Positions 22,515 through 29,798 of a stretch of 39,491 nt of DNA are shown here, in pieces (within the stretch, counting starts at the first letter, position 1; each line of letters opens with the position of its first letter). The position numbers and the translations under genes were made by a program. The notes below the pieces were generated by a model. It made no database searches. It was not told the origin of the DNA and saw nothing but the letters and a program-made list of their open reading frames with translations. The DNA is from Scatomorpha sp964535405. GTDB taxonomy: Bacteria; Bacillota; Clostridia; Oscillospirales; Oscillospiraceae. The stretch covers positions 1 through 39,491 of the forward strand of contig CAZHUG010000017.1 of the NCBI GenBank assembly GCA_964535405.1, written 5' to 3'.

Positions 22515-23650
22515 TATGCGCCCTCCCTTTCGAGCAGCTGCTTCACCGCGTCGTCGGTCGTGCCGTATCTCGTTTGCAGACAGCCGGCCTGCTCAAACAG
22601 CTTCCAGCCCGCCTCCTGCCCGTGTCCGCGGCTTTTTACGACGACGGGCTTTGCAGTTTTGCTGTCGCGCATCGCGCCGACTATGCCCTGCGCCATCGTC
22701 TCGCAGTTATTGATGCCGCCGAAGATGTTCACGAGTATCGAGTCTATCTTCGGGTTCTCGATGAGAAGCTTCATCGCGGCGTAGGTCTTTTCCGCCGTCA
22801 CGCCGCCGCCGAGATCCAGGAAGTTAAACGGCCGCCCGCCATAAAATTTTATCGTATCCACCGTCGCCATGCCGATGCCCGCGCCGCCCGCCATGAGACC
22901 GATGTTCCCTTCCGCGTCCAGCTCGACATAGGCAAGCCCGGCCCGCTCCGCCTCGCGCACTGCAGCGCTTTCGCTCTGCTCCTCGCCCCGGCGGGGGATC
23001 ATCGTGCAGTCCGCCTGACGATACAGGGCGTTGTCGTCGATGACGAGCTTTGCGTCCGCGGCCTCAAGCCGCCCCTCGCCGTCTACAACAAGGGGATTTA
23101 TCTCAACCGTCGTCGCGTCCAGCTCGAAAAAGAGCTTCGTGAGCTTTTGCGCGATGTCCAGAAGCTGGGACATAATGTCCTCACTCAGGCCGAACACCGC
23201 CGCCGCGGTTTTAAAGCGCTCCGGGTTGAAGCCGCGGGTCACGTCCAGACGCAGGAGCTTTTCGGGGCTTGTCGCCGCCAGCTCCTCAATATCCATGCCG
23301 CCGTAGGTGGTGAAGAGCATGAGCGCCTGCCGGTTCACGGTGTCGAGCGTTATGCCGAGGTAAAATTCCTGCGCTATCGTCAGCATGGGGCTCACCATGA
23401 CCGCCTCGACGGGCTTGTCGCCTATGACGAGCGCGGAGATTGCCGCAGCAAACTCGCGAAGCTCGGCCTTATTCTTCGGAAACTTCACGCCGCCGGCCTT
23501 GCCGCGCTTTCCGGAGAGCACCTGAGCCTTCAGGACACAGGGAAACTCGATGCTGTCTATATTCGTGTCATCGCCCAGCAGAAAGCCGACCTTGGTCGGG
23601 ATGCCGAAGCGTTCAAACTGTGCCTTGCCCTCTATTTCATGAAAATCCAC
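22514..23650 (-). CDS. Succinate--CoA ligase beta-like subunit
   Basis: ATP-grasp beta subunit partnering the alpha subunit that follows it. The N-terminus (DFHEIEGKAQFERFGIP), the KRGKAGGVK nucleotide loop, TVEINPLVV, NFLDLGGG and VNIFGGINNC are typical. Near the C-terminus the usual EGNN(A)E-type loop, which contacts the acid substrate in SucC, reads RGHGQEAG, an unusual change. Length is 378 against about 388 for SucC. The start is GTG at 23650, immediately after the korC stop with no gap, so it is tightly linked to the oxidoreductase genes. Substrate: succinate most likely, another dicarboxylate possible. Confidence 0.85.
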   Translation of the reverse strand: MDFHEIEGKAQFERFGIPTKVGFLLGDDTNIDSIEFPCVLKAQVLSGKRGKAGGVKFPKNKAELREFAAAISALVIGDKPVEAVMVSPMLTIAQEFYLGITLDTVNRQALMLFTTYGGMDIEELAATSPEKLLRLDVTRGFNPERFKTAAAVFGLSEDIMSQLLDIAQKLTKLFFELDATTVEINPLVVDGEGRLEAADAKLVIDDNALYRQADCTMIPRRGEEQSESAAVREAERAGLAYVELDAEGNIGLMAGGAGIGMATVDTIKFYGGRPFNFLDLGGGVTAEKTYAAMKLLIENPKIDSILVNIFGGINNCETMAQGIVGAMRDSKTAKPVVVKSRGHGQEAGWKLFEQAGCLQTRYGTTDDAVKQLLEREGA

Positions 23651-24190
23651 TTACTGCCTTCCCTTCTCATAGCCGAGCTCCAGAGCCTTTAGGTTCATCT
23701 CCACTATTTTGGGGTTCATGACGGCTCTGATGGCGGCTTTTGCGTCGTCCAGGCTGATATCGCCGTGCTTTGCGACCAGATAGCCCATCATCACGATGTT
23801 GGTGCAGACCGCGCCGTAGCTCTCCTCCGCGTATCTCGTGGCGGGGAACATGAAAACCTCCTTGCCGACCACGTTTTTCACGTCCTCCTGAGTTATGAAG
23901 GTGCTGTCCACGTAGACCGAGGTGTCGGGGTTCAAGTCGCCGGAGAACTTGTCGAAGCTCTGCTTGTTGAAGGCGACGAAGGTGTCGATGACGTCGGCCT
24001 TCACATAGTCTATGCGCTCGTCCGAGACGACGAGCTCTGCCTTGCAAGCCCCGCCGCGGGCGGCAGGGCCGTAGCTCTGGGTCTGTGCCACTTCAAAATT
24101 TTTCTGCACGCCATAGGCGTTTGCCAGAAGCACCGCCAGAGAGATCACTCCCTGTCCGCCGGAGCCTCCAAATCTAAAATCCTTGCGCAT
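23651..24190 (-). CDS. korC: 2-oxoacid:ferredoxin oxidoreductase, gamma subunit
   Basis: Gamma subunit of a multi-subunit 2-oxoacid:ferredoxin oxidoreductase. The 179 residues show the family N-terminal motif RFGGSGGQG (GGSGGQG at 8-14) and the characteristic SYGPAARGG segment near residue 37. ATG 24190 follows GGAGGAG exactly; the open frame extends 33 codons further but that part is a shadow of korD. The order alpha-beta-ferredoxin-gamma here matches KorABDC-type enzymes for 2-oxoglutarate more than pyruvate oxidoreductases, so the symbol is used by analogy. Confidence 0.88.
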   Translation of the reverse strand: MRKDFRFGGSGGQGVISLAVLLANAYGVQKNFEVAQTQSYGPAARGGACKAELVVSDERIDYVKADVIDTFVAFNKQSFDKFSGDLNPDTSVYVDSTFITQEDVKNVVGKEVFMFPATRYAEESYGAVCTNIVMMGYLVAKHGDISLDDAKAAIRAVMNPKIVEMNLKALELGYEKGRQ

Positions 24191-24203
24191 TTTCTCCTCC
24201 TCC

Positions 24204-24407
24204 TTATTCCTTCGTGACCTGAATGCAGACGTCCGGGCACATGCGCTCGCACATGTGGCAGGCGATGCAGGCGTCGGGGTTCTTGGCATAGGGCATGAGA
24301 TAGCCGCCCGAGCTGCGCTCCTCGCCTATCGCCAGAACGTCCTTTTTGCAGGCGCGAATGCACAGCGCACAGCCCTTGCACCATTTGGAATCAATGCTTA
24401 TCTTCAT
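24204..24407 (-). CDS. korD: 2-oxoacid:ferredoxin oxidoreductase, 2x[4Fe-4S] ferredoxin subunit
   Basis: Delta subunit that carries electrons from the TPP site to ferredoxin. The 67 residues hold two complete four-cysteine motifs: WCKGCALCIRACKKD (from residue 9) and CIACHMCERMCPD (from about residue 47), each CxxCxxCxxxC, binding two [4Fe-4S] clusters. The 4-bp overlap with korB and 13-bp gap to korC place it inside the complex operon. All eight ligands are present. Confidence 0.92.
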   Translation of the reverse strand: MKISIDSKWCKGCALCIRACKKDVLAIGEERSSGGYLMPYAKNPDACIACHMCERMCPDVCIQVTKE

Positions 24408-25219
24408 TTTCTCGCCGCCTCCTTCTTCTGAGCCTGAACCTCACACAGCTCCTCTACGCCCTTGTCGGCACAGAGTATCCCGAGGCCGATCTTGCCGTCT
24501 GCCGCCTCGGTCTCGCCGGGCTTCAAGAGGCAAACCTGCTCATCATACCAGTCGTACATCTGCTCGGGGGTCTTGAAGTTAAATATGTTCCGTCCCGCCG
24601 TCGTCGGGCAGGGGGATAAAACCTCGATGAAGGAAAAGCCTTTGTGCTTTATGCCCTCCTCGATCGCCCTCTGCAGCTGGATGGGGTGGGTCGCGCTGCA
24701 ACGCGCGTAATAGGTCGCGCCAGCGCCCTTCACCAGCGCATACATGTCAAAGGGGTGCTCCTCGTTGCCGAGGGGCGAGGTCTTGGTCGTCGCGCCGAAG
24801 GGGGTCGTGGGCGCGCGCTGACCGCCGGTCATGCCGTATATGTAGTTGCTCATCATGATGACCGTGATGTCCACATTGCGCTTCGCCGCGTGAATAAGAT
24901 GGTTGCCGCCGATGCCGGCGCAGTCGCCGTCGCCGCTGAACACCACGACGGTCTTGTCAGGGTTGACAGCCTTGAGCCCCTCGGCCTGCGGCAGGGCCCT
25001 GCCGTGTATCGTGTGCAGGCAGTCAAAGTTCAGGTAAACAGGAGCCCAGGAGGAGCAGCCGATGCCGCTCACGCAGGCCATTTCGTTTTGCTGTATGCCC
25101 AGCTTGTCAATGGCTCTTATAAAGCTGTTCACGACAATGCCGTGACCGCAGCCGGGGCAGAATATAAAGGGAAGTGTTTCCTTCCTGATGTACTTTTCAG
25201 CTATGTCATTCATTTTCAT
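24404..25219 (-). CDS. korB: 2-oxoacid:ferredoxin oxidoreductase, TPP-binding beta subunit
   Basis: Catalytic beta subunit that binds thiamine diphosphate. In 271 residues: CPGCGHG at 21-27, CVSGIGCSS near 49, the HGRALPQAEG motif near 72 and the TPP/Mg motif GDGDCAGIGGNH (96-107) with the following Asn. The HGRALP(x)A(x)G form is typical of 2-oxoglutarate-type enzymes (family knowledge), but substrate range cannot be fixed without comparison. ATG 25219 overlaps the korA stop by 1 bp (TAATG). Confidence 0.92.
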   Translation of the reverse strand: MKMNDIAEKYIRKETLPFIFCPGCGHGIVVNSFIRAIDKLGIQQNEMACVSGIGCSSWAPVYLNFDCLHTIHGRALPQAEGLKAVNPDKTVVVFSGDGDCAGIGGNHLIHAAKRNVDITVIMMSNYIYGMTGGQRAPTTPFGATTKTSPLGNEEHPFDMYALVKGAGATYYARCSATHPIQLQRAIEEGIKHKGFSFIEVLSPCPTTAGRNIFNFKTPEQMYDWYDEQVCLLKPGETEAADGKIGLGILCADKGVEELCEVQAQKKEAARK

Positions 25220-26352
25220 TACACCTCGACAATCTTTGCGTATATGGTCTTGGGGTTCGGGAACGCGCCGCCGATGGACGAAAAGCCCTCCACCCTCTCG
25301 CGGCCGACAAGGCGCTCAATCTCGCGCACGTACTGACCCACGTTCATCTCGGGGACGATCACGCGCTTTGCCCCGGCGGAAGCCGCCAGAATCTCTTTTT
25401 CCGGCACAGGCCAAACCGTGTTGAGCTTGAGCATTCCGACCTTTTTGCCCTCACTCCTCGCGCGGCTCACAGCGGAGAGCGCACTGCGGCTCACGGAGCC
25501 GTAGGCGATGAGAACCGTCTCGGCATCGTCCAGATAAAACTCCTCCACGGAGGTGATATCGTCAATATTGTCGAGTATCTTGTCGCAGTAGTGCTCGATG
25601 GCGGCAGAGCAGATGGCGTAATCCGTGCCCGCGCGCACGCCGCGCGAGTCATGGAGCTGACCGTCGACCAAGACGTTGTGACCTTCGAAAAAGCGGATGC
25701 GCGGTGGGATATTATTCTCGTCCGGCTTGTAGTACTCGACGCATTTGCCCTGGAACTTATCGTCAAATATCTCGATCGTCTCGGGAACGACGAATTTCTC
25801 GCGCGTGTGACCGACAGTCTCGTCTGACAGGACGATGACCGGCACGCGGTACTTGTCGGCAAGGTTAAAGGCGCGGACGGTGAAGTCAAACGCCTCCTGA
25901 ACCGACGAGGGCGTCAGCGCGATGATCTCATAGTCGCCGTGCCCGCCGTAGCGCGCCTGCATGACCGCGTCCTGCGCGGTGCAGGTCGGCTGACCGGTGG
26001 ACGGCCCGCCGCGCATGACGTTTATGACCACCAGCGGCGTCTCTGTAACGGCGGCGTAGCCCATCGCCTCAAGCATCAGCGTGTAGCCCGGGCCGCTTGT
26101 CGCGGTCATCGCCCTCGCGCCGCCCCAGCTCGCGCCGATTACCGCGTTTATGGACGCAAGCTCGTCCTCCATCTGCATGAACACGCCGCCCTCAGCGAAC
26201 ATTTTAGACGACAGGTATTCCGGTATCTCGGTCGCCGGTGTTATGGGATAGCCTGCCATGAACCTGCAATCCGCGGCCAGCGCGCCAAGCGCACAGGCCT
26301 CGTTGCCCTGCATGAGCTTGTTGCCGTGATCGGCAAGTTTTTTGATTCTCAT
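25219..26352 (-). CDS. korA: 2-oxoacid:ferredoxin oxidoreductase, alpha subunit
   Basis: Alpha subunit (fused pyrimidine and transketolase-C domains) of the oxidoreductase that converts a 2-oxoacid and CoA to acyl-CoA, CO2 and reduced ferredoxin, or the reverse. The 377 residues begin MRIKKLADHGNKLMQGNEACALGA and show AGYPITPATEIPEYL, MEDELASINAVIGASWGG and TATSGPGYTLM, all typical. The C-terminal part has VPEMNVGQYVREIERLVG. GAGGTTAAG supports ATG 26352. The frame is open a further 27 codons upstream, but that part is the leader hairpin. It is the first gene after a strong leader structure (26381-26503). Confidence 0.92.
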   Translation of the reverse strand: MRIKKLADHGNKLMQGNEACALGALAADCRFMAGYPITPATEIPEYLSSKMFAEGGVFMQMEDELASINAVIGASWGGARAMTATSGPGYTLMLEAMGYAAVTETPLVVINVMRGGPSTGQPTCTAQDAVMQARYGGHGDYEIIALTPSSVQEAFDFTVRAFNLADKYRVPVIVLSDETVGHTREKFVVPETIEIFDDKFQGKCVEYYKPDENNIPPRIRFFEGHNVLVDGQLHDSRGVRAGTDYAICSAAIEHYCDKILDNIDDITSVEEFYLDDAETVLIAYGSVSRSALSAVSRARSEGKKVGMLKLNTVWPVPEKEILAASAGAKRVIVPEMNVGQYVREIERLVGRERVEGFSSIGGAFPNPKTIYAKIVEV

Positions 26353-26380
26353 TAGCTTAACCTCGATTTCGTTTGTAAAT

Positions 26381-26456
26381 AAAAAGGCCGGCAAAATCAG
26401 CTGAGCATGGCTTCCGCATAGGGCCGGAGACACCGTACATTTGCTGACTTTGCCGG
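26381..26456 (-). terminator. Intrinsic terminator or attenuator before korA
   Basis: A 14-bp stem including one G-U pair (26456-26443 with 26401-26388) closes a structured 41-nt loop and is followed by five Ts, A and three Ts. It stands 29 nt before the korA start codon and can stop transcription coming from the transporter genes. Confidence 0.75.
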
Positions 26457-26503
26457 AAGCATATGCCTTTTGTCAGACGGGATTGCGCCTGACCGGTATA
26501 TGC
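26381..26503 (-). promoter_or_regulatory. Candidate regulatory RNA in the korA leader (hairpin domain plus terminator)
   Basis: In the 206-bp gap between the second transporter and korA the minus strand folds into two parts. First, a hairpin with an outer stem GCATAT/ATATGC (26503-26498 with 26464-26459) and an inner 7-bp stem GTCAGGC/GTCTGAC (26493-26487 with 26478-26472), loop of 8. Second, a 14-bp stem CCGGCAAAGTCAGC (26456-26443) with its complement (26401-26388), then CCTTTTTATTT. CTGAC at 26476-26472 could instead pair with GTCAG at 26448-26444 inside the terminator arm, so the two folds are mutually exclusive. This is riboswitch-like logic; no known class is recognised. Confidence 0.5.
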
Positions 26504-26558
26504 ACTGCAAGATCTATTCTCTATCTATAAAAACGCTTTTTCTCTGTGTGCCGCGCCT

Positions 26559-27977
26559 TTAAACATTTGAAAGCACCCCGAATGCCGGCCAGTACTTCAC
26601 GCAGACCCAGCCCACAATGCTCACGCCGAGTATCGCCAGCACGCTGTTCAGGATTCCCTTTTTGAACATGTATTTCGGATTGAGTCCGTAGCCTATGGGA
26701 ATTGCCCTGATCGACGTCGGCAGTGTGTACGAGAGGTTGTAGGACGCCGTCGCTATCCACACGTAGGGGATCACCGGCAGGTCCAGACCCTGCGCAATGC
26801 CGATTATTATCGGGATCGTCACCGCGGCGCAGGCCGTGTTATTTATGATATCCGACAGGACGACGTTGAAGGTGACTATCATAAGGATGAGCAAGAACTC
26901 ATTTTGAATATTGATCTTCGAGACCAGATCTGCAAACATCTGTGCCGCGCCGCTTCCGTTTACTATGGCACCCAGCGCGGTTCCCCCCGCAAACAGGAAG
27001 AAAAGCCCCCACATCATGTTTTTCTCGGCTTTTTCCCAGGTAATGATCGCTTCGTTCTTCTCGTCTTTTATGAAGAACATCAAAAGACCCAGGGTCAAAA
27101 ACACGTAGCCCGGTCTCAGGTCGGGCAGATATGCCTGATACAGCTGGCGCGTAAAGGCAAGGATCGAGGCCAGGATAAAGGCCGCGAGCGAGAGCTTTTC
27201 CGCACGGCTTATCGGCGGCATGCTCTTGTACATGTGGCGGAAGTACTCCTTCGAGCCCTCCAGGGTCTTCTGCTCAAATTTCGACAGCAGCAGCACCAGC
27301 AGTGTCAGCAGTGTGACCACCAGCCCGAAGGGGAACAGCTGGACGACCCAGTCGGTGTACAAAAACTCCGCCCCCGTGAGCTCCCCGATGTAGGAAATCG
27401 TCACAAGGTTCATCGCACCGCCCAGGGGCGTGAGCATTCCGCCGTTGTTGGCGCCCCAGACAATCGCCAGAAGCACCGGCGGCGCGACCTTGCTCTTAGC
27501 GAGGTCGCCCTCGTTCACAAATCTTAGCATGGACATCGCGATCGAGCAGAGGATCGCTGCGACGACCGTGTTCGGCAGGAAGGCCGACAGGAAGGTCGAG
27601 CCCAGAAACCAGACCACAATCTGCTGCTTTACCGAGGTGCCGACAAGGCTCAGACCCATTGCGGCGATGCGCTTGTCAACGCCCGTAGCCTCCCAGGCGA
27701 GGCTGATTATGTTCGCACCGGCGAGAAGAAATACCAGCTCCGCAGAGTAGCTGTTTACTATAGTGCTCATGTTGGTGAGCGAGAATATTGCGTTTACGAC
27801 CACCGGCAGGAAGGCTGTGATCGCCGGATTCACCGGCATTGTCACCCACCAGACCGACATCCAAAGCACCGTGCCTATTGCCAGCCGTGCCTTTTCCTCA
27901 ATGCCGCCAAACGGGATAAGTGTTGCCAGAAAAAGTGCAGGGCCGAGTAGCAGACATATTAGTTTTGATCGTTTAAT
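26559..27977 (-). CDS. DASS/SLC13-family anion transporter 2, probable ATT start
   Basis: Sodium-coupled or exchanging di/tricarboxylate transporter of the divalent anion:Na+ symporter type. About ten or more membrane helices. Substrate-loop motifs are present as LPNT (about residue 130) and INNTACAAV (about 380), variants of the SNT motifs in VcINDY. The first ATG or GTG in frame (27869) would remove an N-terminal helix. Upstream the frame stays open and encodes a matching N-terminus (KRSKLICLLLGPALFLATL) directly after AAAAGGGGG, with ATT at 27977-27975 at the right distance. With it the protein is 472 residues, the same size as transporter 1. It lies between transporter 1 and the korA leader. 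Confidence 0.8.
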   Translation of the reverse strand: MKRSKLICLLLGPALFLATLIPFGGIEEKARLAIGTVLWMSVWWVTMPVNPAITAFLPVVVNAIFSLTNMSTIVNSYSAELVFLLAGANIISLAWEATGVDKRIAAMGLSLVGTSVKQQIVVWFLGSTFLSAFLPNTVVAAILCSIAMSMLRFVNEGDLAKSKVAPPVLLAIVWGANNGGMLTPLGGAMNLVTISYIGELTGAEFLYTDWVVQLFPFGLVVTLLTLLVLLLSKFEQKTLEGSKEYFRHMYKSMPPISRAEKLSLAAFILASILAFTRQLYQAYLPDLRPGYVFLTLGLLMFFIKDEKNEAIITWEKAEKNMMWGLFFLFAGGTALGAIVNGSGAAQMFADLVSKINIQNEFLLILMIVTFNVVLSDIINNTACAAVTIPIIIGIAQGLDLPVIPYVWIATASYNLSYTLPTSIRAIPIGYGLNPKYMFKKGILNSVLAILGVSIVGWVCVKYWPAFGVLSNV

Positions 27978-28031
27978 TTCTTCTACCCCCTTTTATAAGC
28001 AATCTACACCATGTGTGTTCAGGCTCAGAAA

Positions 28032-29447
28032 TTACAGGATTCCGATTATCGGGAACCAGACAAGCACGCTGAATATCAGGCCGATTACTATCAGGATCGC
28101 GATCGGGATCGCGCCCTTGAGCTCCTGCGCGACAGTGAATCTGCCTGTGGCATAGAAAATGAGGTTCGGTGCGCTGTTAAACGGCAGGAAGAACGCGCCG
28201 GCGGAGATCGCCATGACGGTCAGCAGACCCATGGTGTAAACATCGAAGCCGAGAGCCGCCGCCATCGTCATGCTGACAGGCACTATTACAGCCGTCATCG
28301 CGTTCATGCCCGCAAATATTATGTGCAGGAAAACAACAAATGCCAGCCATATGATGAGAAAAGTGGTCGTGCTCATGTTCGTGAATAAGGTGTTGTTGGT
28401 GAAAGCGATATCGACAATCCACTGGAAGCCGCCGACCTTGTTGACGCAGGTGGCAAGGGACATGGCAAAGCCGAGCTGGAGGAAAGCAGGCCAGGCAAAG
28501 TTTACGTTGATCTGCTTGAAGTTGCACACGCCGATGCCCGGGCAGAGGTACAGGAACACCGTGACGAACACCACAAAGTTCGGCGAAACGCCGTGCCACT
28601 TGTTGGTGCAGAACGCGAGGAGAGTCAGCAGGAAATATCCCGCGGCCTTCTTCTCGTTCGTGGACATCGGGCCCATGGCCTTGAGCTTGTCCTTGGCGAA
28701 TGTTATGTCAACCGCATTGCTCCCCTTGTTTCCCTGACCGAACATCTTGTGGCAGAACCAGGGGATAAAGATGAGTATGAGCGTTGCGGGGATAAACGTC
28801 GCCTGGAGCCAGCCGAGCCAGGAAATGCTCTTTCCGGTCATTTCCGTCACGAGCGCCATGCCGATTGCGTTTGCGCCGACGGCGGTGTAGAACAGCCAGG
28901 TGTTGGTGGTGTTGGTGTAGAGGTTCGAGAGCATAATGGCAGCGCCGCCGTTATCCTCCCCCGCTTTGTAGCCCATGCCCTCGCAGATGCTGTCGCACAT
29001 CGGGCTCATGACAGCGCCGCGGGCGGTGTTTGAGGGAATCATCAGGGACAGAACCGTGTTGGCTATGTTCGTGGCGTAATTTGCGCGCAGTTCGGTTTTT
29101 CCCATCTTCACGAGTATCCAATATGCCACCCGCTCACCAAAGCCGGTGGTTTGGATTGCCGCGCCGATGAAGCCCGCCCAAAGGCAGAGCCACCAGCCGG
29201 TATTGCTGAATCCGGAGACCACGTTCGCGTTCTGACCGAAGAATATGGCCAAAATCGCGGCCGAAATTATGCCGATCAGGTATTCGGGAATCGGCCTGAC
29301 AATCCACATGAGCACTGCCCAAATGAAAATAATCATGACACCCTTCCCCGGTGCCTCAAGCCCTTCAAACGGCACAAACGCCAAAAGGATGCACAAGGCA
29401 GTCACTATTGCCGCCGCTATGAGTCTGCGGTTCTCAGTTTTTTTCAT
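28032..29447 (-). CDS. DASS/SLC13-family anion transporter 1
   Basis: Predicted inner-membrane di/tricarboxylate transporter, 471 residues, with 11-12 hydrophobic helices and the SNT substrate/sodium motif in LMIPSNTARGAVMSP (139-141). The C-terminal repeat has FFLPFNSAPNLIFYATGRF. ATG 29447 follows AAGGAG; an in-frame start at 29567 would run through the terminator hairpin and is rejected. Two different DASS proteins in tandem suggest two carboxylates, for example an uptake substrate and a product, or an exchanger pair. First gene of the cluster that continues to the dehydrogenase; 54 bp separate it from transporter 2. Confidence 0.85.
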   Translation of the reverse strand: MKKTENRRLIAAAIVTALCILLAFVPFEGLEAPGKGVMIIFIWAVLMWIVRPIPEYLIGIISAAILAIFFGQNANVVSGFSNTGWWLCLWAGFIGAAIQTTGFGERVAYWILVKMGKTELRANYATNIANTVLSLMIPSNTARGAVMSPMCDSICEGMGYKAGEDNGGAAIMLSNLYTNTTNTWLFYTAVGANAIGMALVTEMTGKSISWLGWLQATFIPATLILIFIPWFCHKMFGQGNKGSNAVDITFAKDKLKAMGPMSTNEKKAAGYFLLTLLAFCTNKWHGVSPNFVVFVTVFLYLCPGIGVCNFKQINVNFAWPAFLQLGFAMSLATCVNKVGGFQWIVDIAFTNNTLFTNMSTTTFLIIWLAFVVFLHIIFAGMNAMTAVIVPVSMTMAAALGFDVYTMGLLTVMAISAGAFFLPFNSAPNLIFYATGRFTVAQELKGAIPIAILIVIGLIFSVLVWFPIIGIL

Positions 29448-29547
29448 TCTAACACTCCTTCTCTCTTTTCTGTGCACGTACCCAAATCCGGCTCCAAGCC
29501 AGTTGTTTTCGGGGCTGCCAAACCGACCTTCTTTGTGTTTCCCTTCC

Positions 29548-29593
29548 AAAAAAAACAAAAAGACCAACTACAATAAAAATTGCAGTTGGTCTT
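29548..29593 (-). terminator. Terminator or attenuator ahead of the transporter cluster
   Basis: AAGACCAACT and AGTTGGTCTT (29560-29569, 29584-29593), extended by CAAT/ATTG across one mismatch around an AAAA loop, are followed on the minus strand by TTTGTTTTTTTT. It ends the rimP-...-DUF3870 transcript. Since no good -10 box lies in the 100 bp between it and transporter 1, it may instead act as an attenuator in a transporter leader. Confidence 0.85.
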
Positions 29594-29798
29594 GAAAAGT
29601 CGATACCATCTCTGGAAGGAGATGCTGACAGTCAAACAACTAATAATATTAACTTGGTGCCCTTGTGGTTTAAAACTAACACAATTTCTGCTCATTAGTC
29701 AAGAGTTTGTGTGTCATTGTATGAAAAATCGCCTTTACACACGAATATTTGCATCAGTAAATGTGCAATTCGACGGTTTTAGACAGGAATCATCGTTA
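29594..29798. other. AT-rich intergenic region between DUF3870 gene and terminator
   Basis: About 205 bp, clearly richer in A and T than the surroundings. On the minus strand it holds a TTGACT box with poor -10 candidates at 17-18 bp, a CATCTC/GAGATG hairpin close to the terminator, and a widely spaced GTGTGT/ACACAC inverted repeat. No credible coding sequence. A promoter for the transporter cluster could lie here, but none is convincing. Confidence 0.4.

Noticed and set aside
20607..23650. Serine-cycle-type malate-CoA ligase with hydroxypyruvate reductase
   Set aside because: MtkAB are SucCD relatives and the dehydrogenase resembles hydroxypyruvate reductases, but no malyl-CoA lyase, serine-glyoxylate aminotransferase or glycerate kinase is present, and Kor lies in the same operon.
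22574..23692. 372-codon open frame on the plus strand opposite the SucC-like gene
   Set aside because: Mirror frame of a clear ATP-grasp enzyme; rich in Arg, His and Ala as expected for antisense translation. The same applies to 20712-22025 and 2247-3206.
26353..26433. 27-codon N-terminal extension of KorA
   Set aside because: The frame is open, but the extension is the 3' arm of the leader hairpin plus U-tract and has no family counterpart. MRIKKLADHG with its own GAGG site is the normal start.
26524..26565. 13-codon leader peptide overlapping the end of transporter 2
   Set aside because: ATG follows a GGGGTG stretch and stops before the korA hairpins, but its composition shows no run of regulatory codons, and short frames of this size arise easily by chance.
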